From Tissierellia bacterium (lineage in GTDB: Bacteria > Bacillota > Clostridia > Tissierellales > Peptoniphilaceae), in contig JAUMWX010000001.1 in assembly GCA_030529425.1 (NCBI GenBank), positions 248,001 through 312,000 of the forward strand: a DNA stretch of 64,000 bases, read 5' to 3'. Positions 8,922 through 17,211 of this stretch are shown one piece after another. Position numbers and translations under genes: made by a program. A model generated the notes under the pieces. It was given only the letters and a program-made list of their open reading frames with translations. It searched no databases and was not told the DNA's origin. Within the stretch, counting starts at the first letter, position 1. Every line of letters starts with the position of its first letter.

Positions 8922-9215
8922 TTATTTTTCTTTTTTGGATTCTTCTATTCCCTTTTCAAATTGATAAGCTAATTGATCCAAGTCAAAACCGCTAATTCCT
9001 CCGAAGGACAATTGTCTTTTATACTCCTCTATTGCCGATGAGTCGTTTTCATAAATCAATTGTTCAAGTTCCTGAGGAAGAGACATATTTTCGATTACAT
9101 ATTTTGCAAGCGATGAAATTGCGGTATCGACACTGATTCCCAACTCTTTCAAAGTGTCGGTAAATTCATACATTAAATCCCTTTCAATTTCTATAGTAAA
9201 TTTTCCTTTTTCCAT
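8922..9215 (-). CDS. RelB/DinJ-like ribbon-helix-helix protein (antitoxin-like)
   Basis: The 97-residue product begins FTIEIERDLMYEFTDTLKELGISVDTAISSLAKYVIENMSLP. That follows the RelB/DinJ pattern: a short beta strand, two helices with the LGxSxxTAI core, then a Pro. The C-terminal half would be the toxin-binding tail. No RelE/YafQ-type toxin gene is adjacent; the upstream gene is a HAD hydrolase separated by 1 nt. It could be an orphan antitoxin or simply a small DNA-binding regulator. The ribosome site is weak (GTGG), so translation is probably coupled to the HAD gene. Assignment rests on pattern only. Confidence 0.7.
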   Translation of the reverse strand: MEKGKFTIEIERDLMYEFTDTLKELGISVDTAISSLAKYVIENMSLPQELEQLIYENDSSAIEEYKRQLSFGGISGFDLDQLAYQFEKGIEESKKEK

Positions 9216-9216
9216 T

Positions 9217-9867
9217 TTACCACATCTCTTTTTTTATTATTTCTTCAAAATCATATATAAAATGATCACAAATTTCCTTGATTTTGTCTATATTGTCGGC
9301 ATATTCGTCATATACTCCGATGGTTTTTATATTTATGGATTTTGAAAGTTTTACGGCGTACAACACATCGTCAAAAAATACTACATCATCTGAGCTGACA
9401 TCCAATTCGCTTAAAATCTTTTCAAAATATCCGATATCGTGTTTTTGTACTTTTAGAGTATCGGGAGTAAAAATTTTTTCAAAGTATTTTATCAAATTAT
9501 TGGATTCAAGGGCTATTCTGGCGTACTTGATATCCGTTGCGGTGGCAATATAAAGCGTGTATCCTAGATTTTTAAGCTTTTGCAATACATTTACCACATT
9601 ATTCTTGTGGAGATTTGGATTTGTATAAAAAGTAGCTAAATATTGATCTATGAATGCCGCCAATTGACCCTCATTAACATCGACAGACAAAAATGATTTT
9701 AAATATTTTGTACTATATTCCACAGTTGTTCCCGGAATTATTTCTATTGGATCCATCAGTGGTATTTTATTTTGGAAATCGGATATTTTATTACTGAATG
9801 AATGCCACATTCCCATTGAATCGAGCAAGGTTCCATCCATATCAAATATTAATTTCTTTTTTCTCAT
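9217..9867 (-). CDS. HAD-superfamily hydrolase (subfamily IA phosphatase-like)
   Basis: A phosphatase or phosphomutase of the haloacid dehalogenase fold. Motif I is DMDGTLLDS (nucleophile Asp), motif II is the Thr in IATAT, motif III the Lys of KHDIGYFEKIL, and motif IV DVVFFDDVLYA. The cap region between motifs I and II is alpha-helical, as in phosphoglycolate phosphatase and beta-phosphoglucomutase relatives. Substrate unknown. I use the ATG at 9867; GGAGG sits 4 nt upstream, while the GTG one codon earlier is too close to it. It leads a two-gene unit with the RelB-like gene. Confidence 0.88.
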   Translation of the reverse strand: MRKKKLIFDMDGTLLDSMGMWHSFSNKISDFQNKIPLMDPIEIIPGTTVEYSTKYLKSFLSVDVNEGQLAAFIDQYLATFYTNPNLHKNNVVNVLQKLKNLGYTLYIATATDIKYARIALESNNLIKYFEKIFTPDTLKVQKHDIGYFEKILSELDVSSDDVVFFDDVLYAVKLSKSINIKTIGVYDEYADNIDKIKEICDHFIYDFEEIIKKEMW

Positions 9868-9978
9868 CACTCCTCCTTTACGATAGAAATATCATATAGC
9901 ATAACCTCATAAAAATCAAAAAATAAACTTATTATATTCTCTTGTGATATAATTATTTCAAGAATGTTGGAGGTGAAT

Positions 9979-11136
9979 ATGAAGTTAACTAAGGAAGAAC
10001 TGAGAAGCGTATATTTAAAATTAATCGTTATAATCGGAGGATTGATTGCCTATTTTCTGATATATAAGGTATCGAATATAGTGGATTCTTTGAGATATTT
10101 CACGATTATATCCAGACCTATTATTTTGGGTATGGTTTTGGCATTTGTAATAAATATATTGTTGAACGGCGTCGAGAACATTTTATTGAAAAAGATTAAA
10201 ATGAAAAATAAGAGGATAGCAAGAATAATAAGCATATTCACCGCATATATGATTTTTATAATATTGGTTACATTTCTTGTGACAAAGGTCATTCCTCAAT
10301 TTATTCAAACAATTTTAAATTTGATATATCATTTGCCCAATATTATTCTGGAGCAGGTGGAGGAAGTTAGAAAATATGATTGGATGAAGGAATATATTCC
10401 TAAAATTGAGGAATATGTAAGCAAAATCAACACTCAAAAAATTGCCAATTATGTTTTGGAGTTTTTATCGGGTAGAGCAGGTTACGCATTCAGTGGGACA
10501 ATAAATATAATTTCAGGAGTATTTTCAAGCTTCTTTGAAGCATCTTTGGTTTTAATTTTTTCAATATATGCATTGGGCAGAAAAGAAAGGATGGCTCAAA
10601 ATGCAAAAAGTGTGTTGTTTGCATTTTTTCCTGAGAAATTAGCGGATTGGATTTTGGGCGTTTGCAAGCTTCTATTCAGAAATTTCTATAATTTCTTTAC
10701 GGGACAATTTATAGAAGCGATACTTCTGGCGATAATTGTTTTTACGGGGATGAATATATTGGGAATGCCGTATTCAATAATGATTGCAGTTATGACGGGA
10801 TTTTTGAATCTCATCCCGTACTTGGGGTCAATGGCTTCATCAATCATAGGCACAGTAATTATTCTTACGGAATCGCCTATAAAGGCGCTTATATTTTTAA
10901 TATTTATGAGCATTGTTCAGCAATTTGACGGAAACTTCATGTATCCTAAATTGGTAGGTAAAAAAATAGGGATACCTTCATTTTGGATTATAGTATCCAT
11001 TACTATAGGCGGAGCTATGTTCGGAATTATGGGCATGGTTGTATGTGTACCGATAATGTCAACATTTTATATGTTGTTGAGAGATTTTACTAAACACAGA
11101 TTAGAGCAGAAAAAAATAAATATAGATAATAAATAA
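9979..11136 (+). CDS. AI-2E family transporter (PerM/TqsA-like permease)
   Basis: A 385-residue polytopic membrane protein of the PF01594 family, with a first helix at about 11-30 and others through to the C-terminus. The family region GYAFSGTINIISGVFSSF and the C-terminal NLIPYLGS and QQFDGNFMYPKLVGKKIGI blocks are typical. Some members export AI-2; others act as Na+(Li+)/H+ antiporters, so the substrate is open. The start at 9979 has GGAGGTGAAT; an earlier in-frame ATG at 9964 lies upstream of that site. An extended -10 (TGATATAAT, 9945-9953) precedes it. mreB follows after 10 nt. Confidence 0.93.
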   Translation: MKLTKEELRSVYLKLIVIIGGLIAYFLIYKVSNIVDSLRYFTIISRPIILGMVLAFVINILLNGVENILLKKIKMKNKRIARIISIFTAYMIFIILVTFLVTKVIPQFIQTILNLIYHLPNIILEQVEEVRKYDWMKEYIPKIEEYVSKINTQKIANYVLEFLSGRAGYAFSGTINIISGVFSSFFEASLVLIFSIYALGRKERMAQNAKSVLFAFFPEKLADWILGVCKLLFRNFYNFFTGQFIEAILLAIIVFTGMNILGMPYSIMIAVMTGFLNLIPYLGSMASSIIGTVIILTESPIKALIFLIFMSIVQQFDGNFMYPKLVGKKIGIPSFWIIVSITIGGAMFGIMGMVVCVPIMSTFYMLLRDFTKHRLEQKKINIDNK

Positions 11137-11146
11137 AGGGTTAGTT

Positions 11147-12205
11147 ATGAATTTTAATTTTAGAAAAAAAGTGGCGATTGATTTGGGAACTACATCAATA
11201 CTTGTTTATTCAAGGGGGGGAGGCGTTGTATTAAAAGAGCCGTCCGTAGTTGCTATAGACAGGTTTAAAGACAAAATTGTCGCGGTTGGAGAAGAAGCTA
11301 AGCAAATGTTGGGAAGAACACCGGGCAATATTACGGCACTTAGACCTTTAAAACATGGGGTTATAGTTGATTATGAATCGACTGAAAAGATGTTGAAAAG
11401 TTTCTTGGCTAAGGCTATAGGAAGGACATTGATAAAACCGGATATAATAATTTGTGTTCCGTCAGGAGCCACTCAAGTGCAAAAAAGAGCCGTTATTCAA
11501 GCGGGAACAAAAGCGGGAGGCAACAGAATCTACTTGATAGAGGAGCCTTTGGCGGCAGCCATAGGTGCGGGAATAGATATAGGAGATCCGGGTGGAAATA
11601 TGGTAATTGATATAGGCGGAGGAACTACCGATATAGCCGTAATTTCGATAGGAAATATAGTTGTTTCCGAGTCGATAAAAATTGGCGGAGACACCTGTGA
11701 TCAGGCGATAATTGACTATATCAGGAGAAATTTTAATGTCATTATCGGAGAAAAAACGGCTGAGGAAATAAAGTTAAGCTTGGCATCAATCGACACCAAA
11801 TTGGATGAAAAATACTATGCTAAGGGAAGAAATATATATAATGGTTTGCCTGTTGAAATAGAGTTGACGGTTGCCGATATTGAAAAGGCGATAAGCGGTC
11901 CGATAAATGAAATAATCGAAACGGTACACAGGGTACTGTCGAATACACCGCCGGAGTTATCTGCCGATCTGTTTGAGAAAGGCGTAGTTTTAACCGGAGG
12001 AGGAGCTCTTTTGAGAGGCATTGCGGACAGGATAAGAAATCGAATAGGAATCCATGTACGAATCGACGAAAATCCTATCACCTCAGTTGTAAGAGGTGCG
12101 GGAAAATCATTAAATTGGATAAGTAAGATTGATTCTATTGAAGATAATTATTTTGAACAAACCAGAAGGCAAATTGCAAATAAGGAAAGATTGAGAAGAA
12201 GATAA
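11147..12205 (+). CDS. mreB: Rod-shape-determining protein MreB/Mbl
   Basis: Bacterial actin homologue that forms membrane-associated filaments directing lateral wall synthesis. Actin-fold signatures are present: phosphate-1 IDLGTTSILVYSRG (about 10-23), phosphate-2 VIDIGGGTTDIAVIS, and the adenosine motif VVLTGGGALLRG. Length 352 is normal. No mreC or mreD lies beside it; instead it sits between a permease and a C-S lyase, so it may be an Mbl or MreBH-type paralogue. Its stop TAA overlaps the start of the next gene by 1 nt. Confidence 0.93.
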   Translation: MNFNFRKKVAIDLGTTSILVYSRGGGVVLKEPSVVAIDRFKDKIVAVGEEAKQMLGRTPGNITALRPLKHGVIVDYESTEKMLKSFLAKAIGRTLIKPDIIICVPSGATQVQKRAVIQAGTKAGGNRIYLIEEPLAAAIGAGIDIGDPGGNMVIDIGGGTTDIAVISIGNIVVSESIKIGGDTCDQAIIDYIRRNFNVIIGEKTAEEIKLSLASIDTKLDEKYYAKGRNIYNGLPVEIELTVADIEKAISGPINEIIETVHRVLSNTPPELSADLFEKGVVLTGGGALLRGIADRIRNRIGIHVRIDENPITSVVRGAGKSLNWISKIDSIEDNYFEQTRRQIANKERLRRR

Positions 12206-13395
12206 TGGATATAGGAAAAGGGATAAATAGAAAAAATACGGGCTCAATTAAATGGAAATTAATCGAGTCAAAAGTTCCCGAGGGGCAAATAGTTGCGCCT
12301 ATGAGTATTGCCGATTTGGATTTTAATTTTTACTCCGAAGGAAGAGAGAAATTATTGAACTATATCAGAGATGCAGTTTTGGGTTATACACAACCAACAA
12401 ACTCTTATTATTCAGCCATCATTAATCATTACAAGAAAAAATTTGATATGGACTTGGGCAAGGAAGATTTTGTGCTTTCATCGGGAGTTATTTTGGCTTT
12501 GTTTAATGCAGTTAGGGCATTTACAAAAGAAGGGGATGAAATTGCAGTTTTTACTCCAATATACAGACCTTTCGTTGAAGCTGTAAATTTACAGAATAGG
12601 AAACTGGTTAAATGTCCCCTTGTTAATTCAAATAACAGATTTCAGATAGATTTTGAACTTTTTGATGAGATTTGTAAAAGGAAAAATTTAAAACTTTTAA
12701 TATTTTGCAATCCTCACAATCCCGGAGGTAGGGTTTGGAGTAGAGAAGAACTCGAAAAAATTGATGAAATAACTCGAAATAACGGAGTTTTGGTGATAAG
12801 TGACGAAATTCACGGCGATATAATGTTAAATGACAACATTCATATTCCTTATTTTACAATATCCGAAAAAAGTTTTGAGAATTCAATTATTTGTACATCC
12901 GCATCAAAATCTTTTAATATCGCAGGTTTGTCAACTGCAAATATTTTTATTAAAAATCCTGATTTGAGAGAGGCGTTTAATATTGAGTTCTCGAAGATCG
13001 GATTTCACGGACCTAATCTTGTGGGGATCAAAGCCACTGAAATAGCTTATTCCGACTTTGATAAATGGAACGGTGATTTGACAATTAAATTGGAACAAAA
13101 TCATAGAATTTTGGAGGAATTTTTTCAAAAACTTGAAGGATTTTCAGTTATGAAACCGGATGCCACCTATTTGAGTTTTGTAAATTTTGAAGGATTTGTT
13201 AAAATGAATGAGATGTCTGTAGATGAATTTTATGATTTTATTGAGAAAGAGGCTTTTTTCTTTCCTTCAAGAGGTGACCAATTTGGAGAAGATTCCAAAT
13301 ATTATATGAGATTAAATATCGGAATAGATACTGAATTGCTTATTGAGAATTTTGAAAGATTAAAAAAAGCGGTTGATTCTGTCACAAAAAAATAA
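12205..13395 (+). CDS. MalY/PatB-type aminotransferase (cystathionine beta-lyase)
   Basis: PLP enzyme of fold type I, cleaving C-S bonds of cystathionine or cysteine conjugates to give thiols or H2S. Typical blocks are MSIADLDF near the N-terminus, CNPHNPGGRVW, VISDEIHGDI and SASKSFNIAGL, in which the Lys holds PLP. The 396-residue length is normal for PatB. Start and stop with mreB overlap by 1 nt (TAATG), so it is translated by coupling. Confidence 0.9.
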   Translation: MDIGKGINRKNTGSIKWKLIESKVPEGQIVAPMSIADLDFNFYSEGREKLLNYIRDAVLGYTQPTNSYYSAIINHYKKKFDMDLGKEDFVLSSGVILALFNAVRAFTKEGDEIAVFTPIYRPFVEAVNLQNRKLVKCPLVNSNNRFQIDFELFDEICKRKNLKLLIFCNPHNPGGRVWSREELEKIDEITRNNGVLVISDEIHGDIMLNDNIHIPYFTISEKSFENSIICTSASKSFNIAGLSTANIFIKNPDLREAFNIEFSKIGFHGPNLVGIKATEIAYSDFDKWNGDLTIKLEQNHRILEEFFQKLEGFSVMKPDATYLSFVNFEGFVKMNEMSVDEFYDFIEKEAFFFPSRGDQFGEDSKYYMRLNIGIDTELLIENFERLKKAVDSVTKK

Positions 13396-13421
13396 AATAT
13401 CAAGTTTTATAAGAGAAAGGT

Positions 13422-13964
13422 GTGATTTCTATTTTTTTAATATATTTTAGTGCATTAAATGAGAGTGAAAAAATCACATTTAAAAAAATATTTTCTAAAT
13501 ACAGTAATTATATGTTTGCAATTGCGTTAAATTATGTCAAAAGCATTCACGATGCGGAAGATATAGTTCAGGAAGCGAGCATAAGGATTATGAAGAACCT
13601 TTCAAAAATCAAAGATATTAACAGTAACGAAACCAAGGCATTTATATCCGTTATTACAAGGAATGTTTCCATAGATAAATATAATTCGGGGAAAAAATTG
13701 GTATTGGTTGAAGATGATTGGCCATTTGAGAGTACTGAAGATTTTGTGTGGGATATGTTGGATAAAGATGTTCTTAAAACCGCTCTTAAAAAACTTAACG
13801 AGAAGTATTTGCATGTTTTGATACTCGGCATAGTTCAGGGATATAATGATGAGGATATATCAAAAATTCTTGATATCAGCAAAGAAAATGTAAGAAAGAG
13901 AAGGTCAAGAGCGTTAAAAGAACTTCGTGAAATATTAAGTCAAGGGGGAGATTTTAATGGATAA
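13422..13964 (+). CDS. RNA polymerase sigma factor, ECF-type
   Basis: Contains sigma region 2 (about 20-85, with HDAEDIVQEASIRIMKNL) and region 4 (about 125-175, DEDISKILDISKENVRKRRSRALKELREIL), a helix-turn-helix that reads the -35. The start is uncertain: GTG at 13422 gives MISIFLIYF, a hydrophobic beginning common in this Firmicute group, but AAAGG lies only a few bases upstream, so ATT at 13425 or 13431 could also serve. It overlaps the next gene by 8 nt. That gene encodes a one-helix membrane protein likely to be its anti-sigma partner. Confidence 0.88.
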   Translation: MISIFLIYFSALNESEKITFKKIFSKYSNYMFAIALNYVKSIHDAEDIVQEASIRIMKNLSKIKDINSNETKAFISVITRNVSIDKYNSGKKLVLVEDDWPFESTEDFVWDMLDKDVLKTALKKLNEKYLHVLILGIVQGYNDEDISKILDISKENVRKRRSRALKELREILSQGGDFNG

Positions 13965-14595
13965 TTTAAAGCTTGCACTTCGGGAAATCATGGATGATAT
14001 GGTTTTTGAAGATGAAAGATTGAAAAATTCGAGCATTTCCCTAAATATTAAGACATATAAAAAGATACTGAAAATTACAGAAGGGAAAAATTTTTTATCT
14101 ATAAAATTTACTAAATGGGTAGCTGTGGCTGCGACCATAGCTATACTGATATTTTCTGTTCCTAAGGTTTTAAGGATTTTAGAAGATTATAATGAAAGAC
14201 CTAAGTCGAGAGATTTTACAGAGAGAGTTTTAGAAGGTTCAAAAAAAGAAGGTTATAAAGATGAAATCAAGTCGGAAGCCAATTTAATACCTGAATCGAA
14301 AAAAAGTGAAAAAAGTGAGATTGGGAACAGCTCTAAAGCATTTGAAAACAAAATATATATAGAGAAAAAACTTGGCTTGAGAGATGCTGATGAAATATCT
14401 GATTTGATAGAAAATAAATACAAAGAAATAGCCGAAATTAAAAAATCGGAAAGTGACAAACTAATTGTTCATTTCGATAAATTTAACGGAAGTTTTATTG
14501 AAGACCTAAAGGGAATGGGGATACCCATAGATGAAGATTTGGTAAAAATTTATGAGACAGAAAACAATGTCCAATTTATTTTTAAGATAGAGTGA
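13957..14595 (+). CDS. Single-pass membrane protein, probable anti-sigma partner
   Basis: The 212-residue product has a cytoplasmic N-terminus of about 49 residues, one membrane helix (about 50-70, WVAVAATIAILIFSVPKVLRIL) and a charged outer domain of about 140 residues. No zinc-binding anti-sigma (HxxxCxxC) motif is present and I recognise no family. Overlap with the sigma gene (shared ATGGATAA) and the membrane topology suggest it holds or senses for that sigma factor. Ribosome site GGGGGAG lies 6 nt before ATG. Confidence 0.8.
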   Translation: MDNLKLALREIMDDMVFEDERLKNSSISLNIKTYKKILKITEGKNFLSIKFTKWVAVAATIAILIFSVPKVLRILEDYNERPKSRDFTERVLEGSKKEGYKDEIKSEANLIPESKKSEKSEIGNSSKAFENKIYIEKKLGLRDADEISDLIENKYKEIAEIKKSESDKLIVHFDKFNGSFIEDLKGMGIPIDEDLVKIYETENNVQFIFKIE

Positions 14596-14622
14596 ACAAA
14601 GGGCTTAAAGCCCTTTGTTTTC
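14595..14622. terminator. Bidirectional terminator
   Basis: Arms AACAAAGGGCT (14595-14605) and AGCCCTTTGTT (14609-14619) with T-run following. It ends both the sigma/partner operon and the leftward acetyltransferase gene, whose stop codon is inside the loop. Confidence 0.85.
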
Positions 14623-15165
14623 GTATATGTAAAATTTTATTCTTGATTTTATACCGTCAACATCGGATATTCTTTCATCGATATATTTAAATTTGAGACT
14701 TTTCAATAATCTTTCACTTCGGTCGTTATTTAAAAGATGTTGTGCAAAAATATAACTCATAGAATCTATATTAAAAATTATATCAAGGAGAGATTCTAAA
14801 GCTTCCGTCATATAGCCTTTATTCCAATAATGCCTGTTCAAAACAAAACCGAGATTATAACCGTCAAGGAGTTTATTTTCAACACATTCATCAAAACGCT
14901 CAAGACTTATAAATCCTATCATTTTGTTGTTTTCTTTTTCTACGACGGCTATAGTTTCTCCGAATTCTATCATCTGATTTATAATATCCATAGATTGAGA
15001 AAAATTCCTATGCCTTTTCCAGCCTGCCATCTCTCCTACATTTTTTTGTGTGGCGATTTCATTGTAATCATCTAAATCGGAATAAAGAACAGGTCTTAAA
15101 TATAGCCTATCACTCTCTATAATATTTTTTTCAAAAAATGCTTTATAATTTTTGTAATCCATCAT
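14605..15165 (-). CDS. GNAT family N-acetyltransferase (RimJ/RimL-like)
   Basis: Transfers acetyl from acetyl-CoA to an amine. The 186-residue product opens with ESDRLYLRPVLYSDLDDY, typical of the RimJ/RimL branch, has the acetyl-CoA-binding region around YWNKGYMTEAL and ends with a strand after NNDRSERLLKSLKF. The target is unknown. There are two consecutive ATG codons and no convincing ribosome site: a TATAAT (15172-15177 on this strand) ends only 6 nt before the first ATG. Confidence 0.87.
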   Translation of the reverse strand: MMDYKNYKAFFEKNIIESDRLYLRPVLYSDLDDYNEIATQKNVGEMAGWKRHRNFSQSMDIINQMIEFGETIAVVEKENNKMIGFISLERFDECVENKLLDGYNLGFVLNRHYWNKGYMTEALESLLDIIFNIDSMSYIFAQHLLNNDRSERLLKSLKFKYIDERISDVDGIKSRIKFYIYENKGL

Positions 15166-15198
15166 AGGAAGATTATATCAAAAAAATAAATAAAAAGC

Positions 15199-15227
15199 TT
15201 GACAATTAAGATTATTTTTAATATACT
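15199..15227 (+). promoter_or_regulatory. Promoter of tRNA-Pro
   Basis: TTGACA (15199-15204), 17-nt spacer, TATACT (15222-15227). Transcription would start about 5 nt before the mature tRNA. Confidence 0.8.
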
Positions 15228-15238
15228 TAATTAGTCGA

Positions 15239-15315
15239 CGGGGTGTGGCGCAGTTTGGTAGCGCACGTGGTTTGGGACCATGGGGCCGGGAGTTCGAATC
15301 TTCTCACCCCGACCA
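15239..15315 (+). tRNA. tRNA-Pro (anticodon TGG)
   Basis: A 77-nt cloverleaf. Acceptor stem CGGGGTG pairs with CACCCCG; the anticodon loop is TTTGGGA with anticodon TGG; the T-arm has GTTCGAATC; the CCA end is encoded. It reads Pro codons CCN. It has its own promoter and terminator. Confidence 0.97.
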
Positions 15316-15324
15316 TATTTTAGG

Positions 15325-15347
15325 AAGCGGTTGAAGAGCCGCTTTTT
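15325..15347 (+). terminator. Terminator of tRNA-Pro
   Basis: AAGCGG (15325-15330) pairs with CCGCTT (15339-15344), followed by a T5 run. Confidence 0.75.
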
Positions 15348-15413
15348 AATTGTTCCTCTTTTTGTTACAATGCATATCGCGGATAGCGTTGTGGCATTTT
15401 TTTATTTTAAAAG

Positions 15414-15449
15414 AAAATATCCGTCGAGTTTTATCCCGACAGATATTTT
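15414..15449 (-). terminator. Terminator of fprA
   Basis: Arms AAAATATC/GATATTTT plus inner GTCG/CGAC with one internal mismatch, ending 13 nt before the fprA stop codon. T-rich on the leftward strand. Confidence 0.7.
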
Positions 15450-15461
15450 AGAATTCTTTAA

Positions 15462-16691
15462 TTAAGCTTCAAAAAAGTCCTTAGCAACTTCATCAGCTAA
15501 TTTTACTAAATCATCCCATTGTTCAGGAGTTCTTCTTGATAAGATGTTGAATGTTTCACCCATTTGTTGAATATTAGGCATTTGAGCAAACATTTCTTGA
15601 GCTTGTTTTTCAGCTTGTCCACCCCAAGATTTAGAAACCATCAATGCATATTTTCTGTTTTGCCAATTTGTGTGTAGCAATTCATTTAATAAGTTGTGCA
15701 TTGGGAAGTATAAGTTTGTATTGTAGTTGATCATGTTGAATACAGCGTGCGAGTATTGGAATAATTTAGTCATTATAACTGTAGGATCAGTTTGAGATAT
15801 GTCGAACATTTGAATGTTCTTTATTCCTCTTTCAGCTAAAAGAATAGCAAATTCTTCAGCTAAATCTTTTGAGTTACCATACATTGATGCATAAACCATT
15901 ACAACACCTTTGTCTTCAGGAACATATGTTGACCAAGTCACATATTTTTCCATAATCATCTTAATGTTTTCTTCATCTCTAAAGCATAGTGCGTGTAGAG
16001 GGAAAATTTCTTTAATTTCGATTCCTAAATCGCCAACTTTTTTGAATAATTGTTGAACCGGTTTTCCATGACGACCAACGATATTGATATAGTATCTTCT
16101 CATTTCAGGTAACCATTCTGTCATGTCAACTTCATCAGCCCAATAATTACCAGCTATGGCTTTGAATCCACCAAATGCATCAGCTGAGAATAATCTCTTA
16201 TCAACGCTGTCATATGTTACGAATACTTCAGGCCAGTGAACCATAGGTGCGAATACGAAGTGATATTTATGATTCTTAGTTTCTAAAACATCCCCTTCTT
16301 TAATTACGATGGCTTGACCTTCTTGAATAGCATCATAGTGATAAAATTGTTTTAAGAATTGGAAGCTCTTAGAGTTACCGATTACTTTACAATCAGGGAA
16401 GTCTTTAAGAACTTCAGCTATACCTGCACAGTGATCAGGTTCTATGTGTTGAATGATAAAGTAATCAATCTTTCTATCCCCGATAATATCATTGATAGAA
16501 TCTCTCCATTCTCTCAAAACAGCACTATCAACAGAGTCGATAAGTACAATCGCATCTTCGTCAACTTGTATGTATGAGTTATAAGCAACTCCCACACCAT
16601 TGTTCAGTGGCAATATGTTTTCAAACATATTAATTCTTCTGTCAGATACCCCTATATTCCAGATATCTTTGCCCATTTTTCTATAAGCCAT
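15462..16691 (-). CDS. fprA: A-type flavoprotein FprA (flavo-diiron protein, O2/NO reductase)
   Basis: Reduces O2 to water (or NO to N2O) to protect anaerobes. The N-terminal lactamase-like domain carries diiron ligands, including HIEPDHC (about 82-88), the HWPEVF His and SADAFGGF; the C-terminal flavodoxin domain (from about 255, VYASMYGNSKDLAEE) binds FMN. Length 409 is typical. It has a strong ribosome site (TAAGGAGG) and a good promoter (16724-16752), as expected of an abundant protein. The next upstream gene on the strand encodes a small membrane protein of unknown role. Confidence 0.95.
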   Translation of the reverse strand: MAYRKMGKDIWNIGVSDRRINMFENILPLNNGVGVAYNSYIQVDEDAIVLIDSVDSAVLREWRDSINDIIGDRKIDYFIIQHIEPDHCAGIAEVLKDFPDCKVIGNSKSFQFLKQFYHYDAIQEGQAIVIKEGDVLETKNHKYHFVFAPMVHWPEVFVTYDSVDKRLFSADAFGGFKAIAGNYWADEVDMTEWLPEMRRYYINIVGRHGKPVQQLFKKVGDLGIEIKEIFPLHALCFRDEENIKMIMEKYVTWSTYVPEDKGVVMVYASMYGNSKDLAEEFAILLAERGIKNIQMFDISQTDPTVIMTKLFQYSHAVFNMINYNTNLYFPMHNLLNELLHTNWQNRKYALMVSKSWGGQAEKQAQEMFAQMPNIQQMGETFNILSRRTPEQWDDLVKLADEVAKDFFEA

Positions 16692-16723
16692 ATTCGTCCT
16701 CCTTAATTATTATATTCGAAACT

Positions 16724-16752
16724 ATTATACTAGTTATGAGCGGCGTTTTCAA
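16724..16752 (-). promoter_or_regulatory. Promoter of fprA
   Basis: Read leftward: TTGAAA (16747-16752), 17-nt spacer, TATAAT (16724-16729). The -35 lies just after the stop of the upstream gene at 16756. Confidence 0.65.
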
Positions 16753-16755
16753 CAA

Positions 16756-17124
16756 TTATCTAAAGTTAATTTTTACATAATCTGAATTTTGAATAGCCCT
16801 AAAAGGACAAGTGCCTATGGGCTGGTCAAAAAGGCTATATCCCAAGTAAATAATCAAAATAGAAATTATAACGGATACTGCCAGAGAAAGTTTTCCAATT
16901 TTAATATTGAACTTTGATTTATGCATCGCATCAAACAAATCTGAAAGTAACAAGAAAAATCCCGTTCCCATTAATAATAAGCTATTTCGTTTAGGGATAA
17001 AACTTAAAATATCCAAACTTCCAAATATAGAAAAATAGTCAACCAGATAAATAGCCAAGAATAGAAAGGCGACTATTGTAAAAATATTTGATAATTTTAT
17101 ATATAAACTCTTTTCTTTTTTCAT
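16756..17124 (-). CDS. Small membrane protein, unknown function
   Basis: The 122-residue product has three or four hydrophobic segments (about 12-32, 47-62, 79-98) and a cytoplasmic-looking basic start. A CPFRA sequence near the end holds the only Cys. I recognise no family. The start has TAAGGAGG about 5 nt upstream. It lies upstream of fprA on the same strand, but fprA has its own promoter in the gap. Confidence 0.75.
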   Translation of the reverse strand: MKKEKSLYIKLSNIFTIVAFLFLAIYLVDYFSIFGSLDILSFIPKRNSLLLMGTGFFLLLSDLFDAMHKSKFNIKIGKLSLAVSVIISILIIYLGYSLFDQPIGTCPFRAIQNSDYVKINFR

Positions 17125-17211
17125 AAAACCTCCTTATTTCAAATATTATTACCCTTATTTTAATATTTTAAAAAACAATGTAAAATGTGTATAATTACCT
17201 AGAGGGATATT

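Noticed and set aside
15280..15465. Rightward 61-residue frame starting inside tRNA-Pro
   Set aside because: Begins in the tRNA and runs through two terminators.
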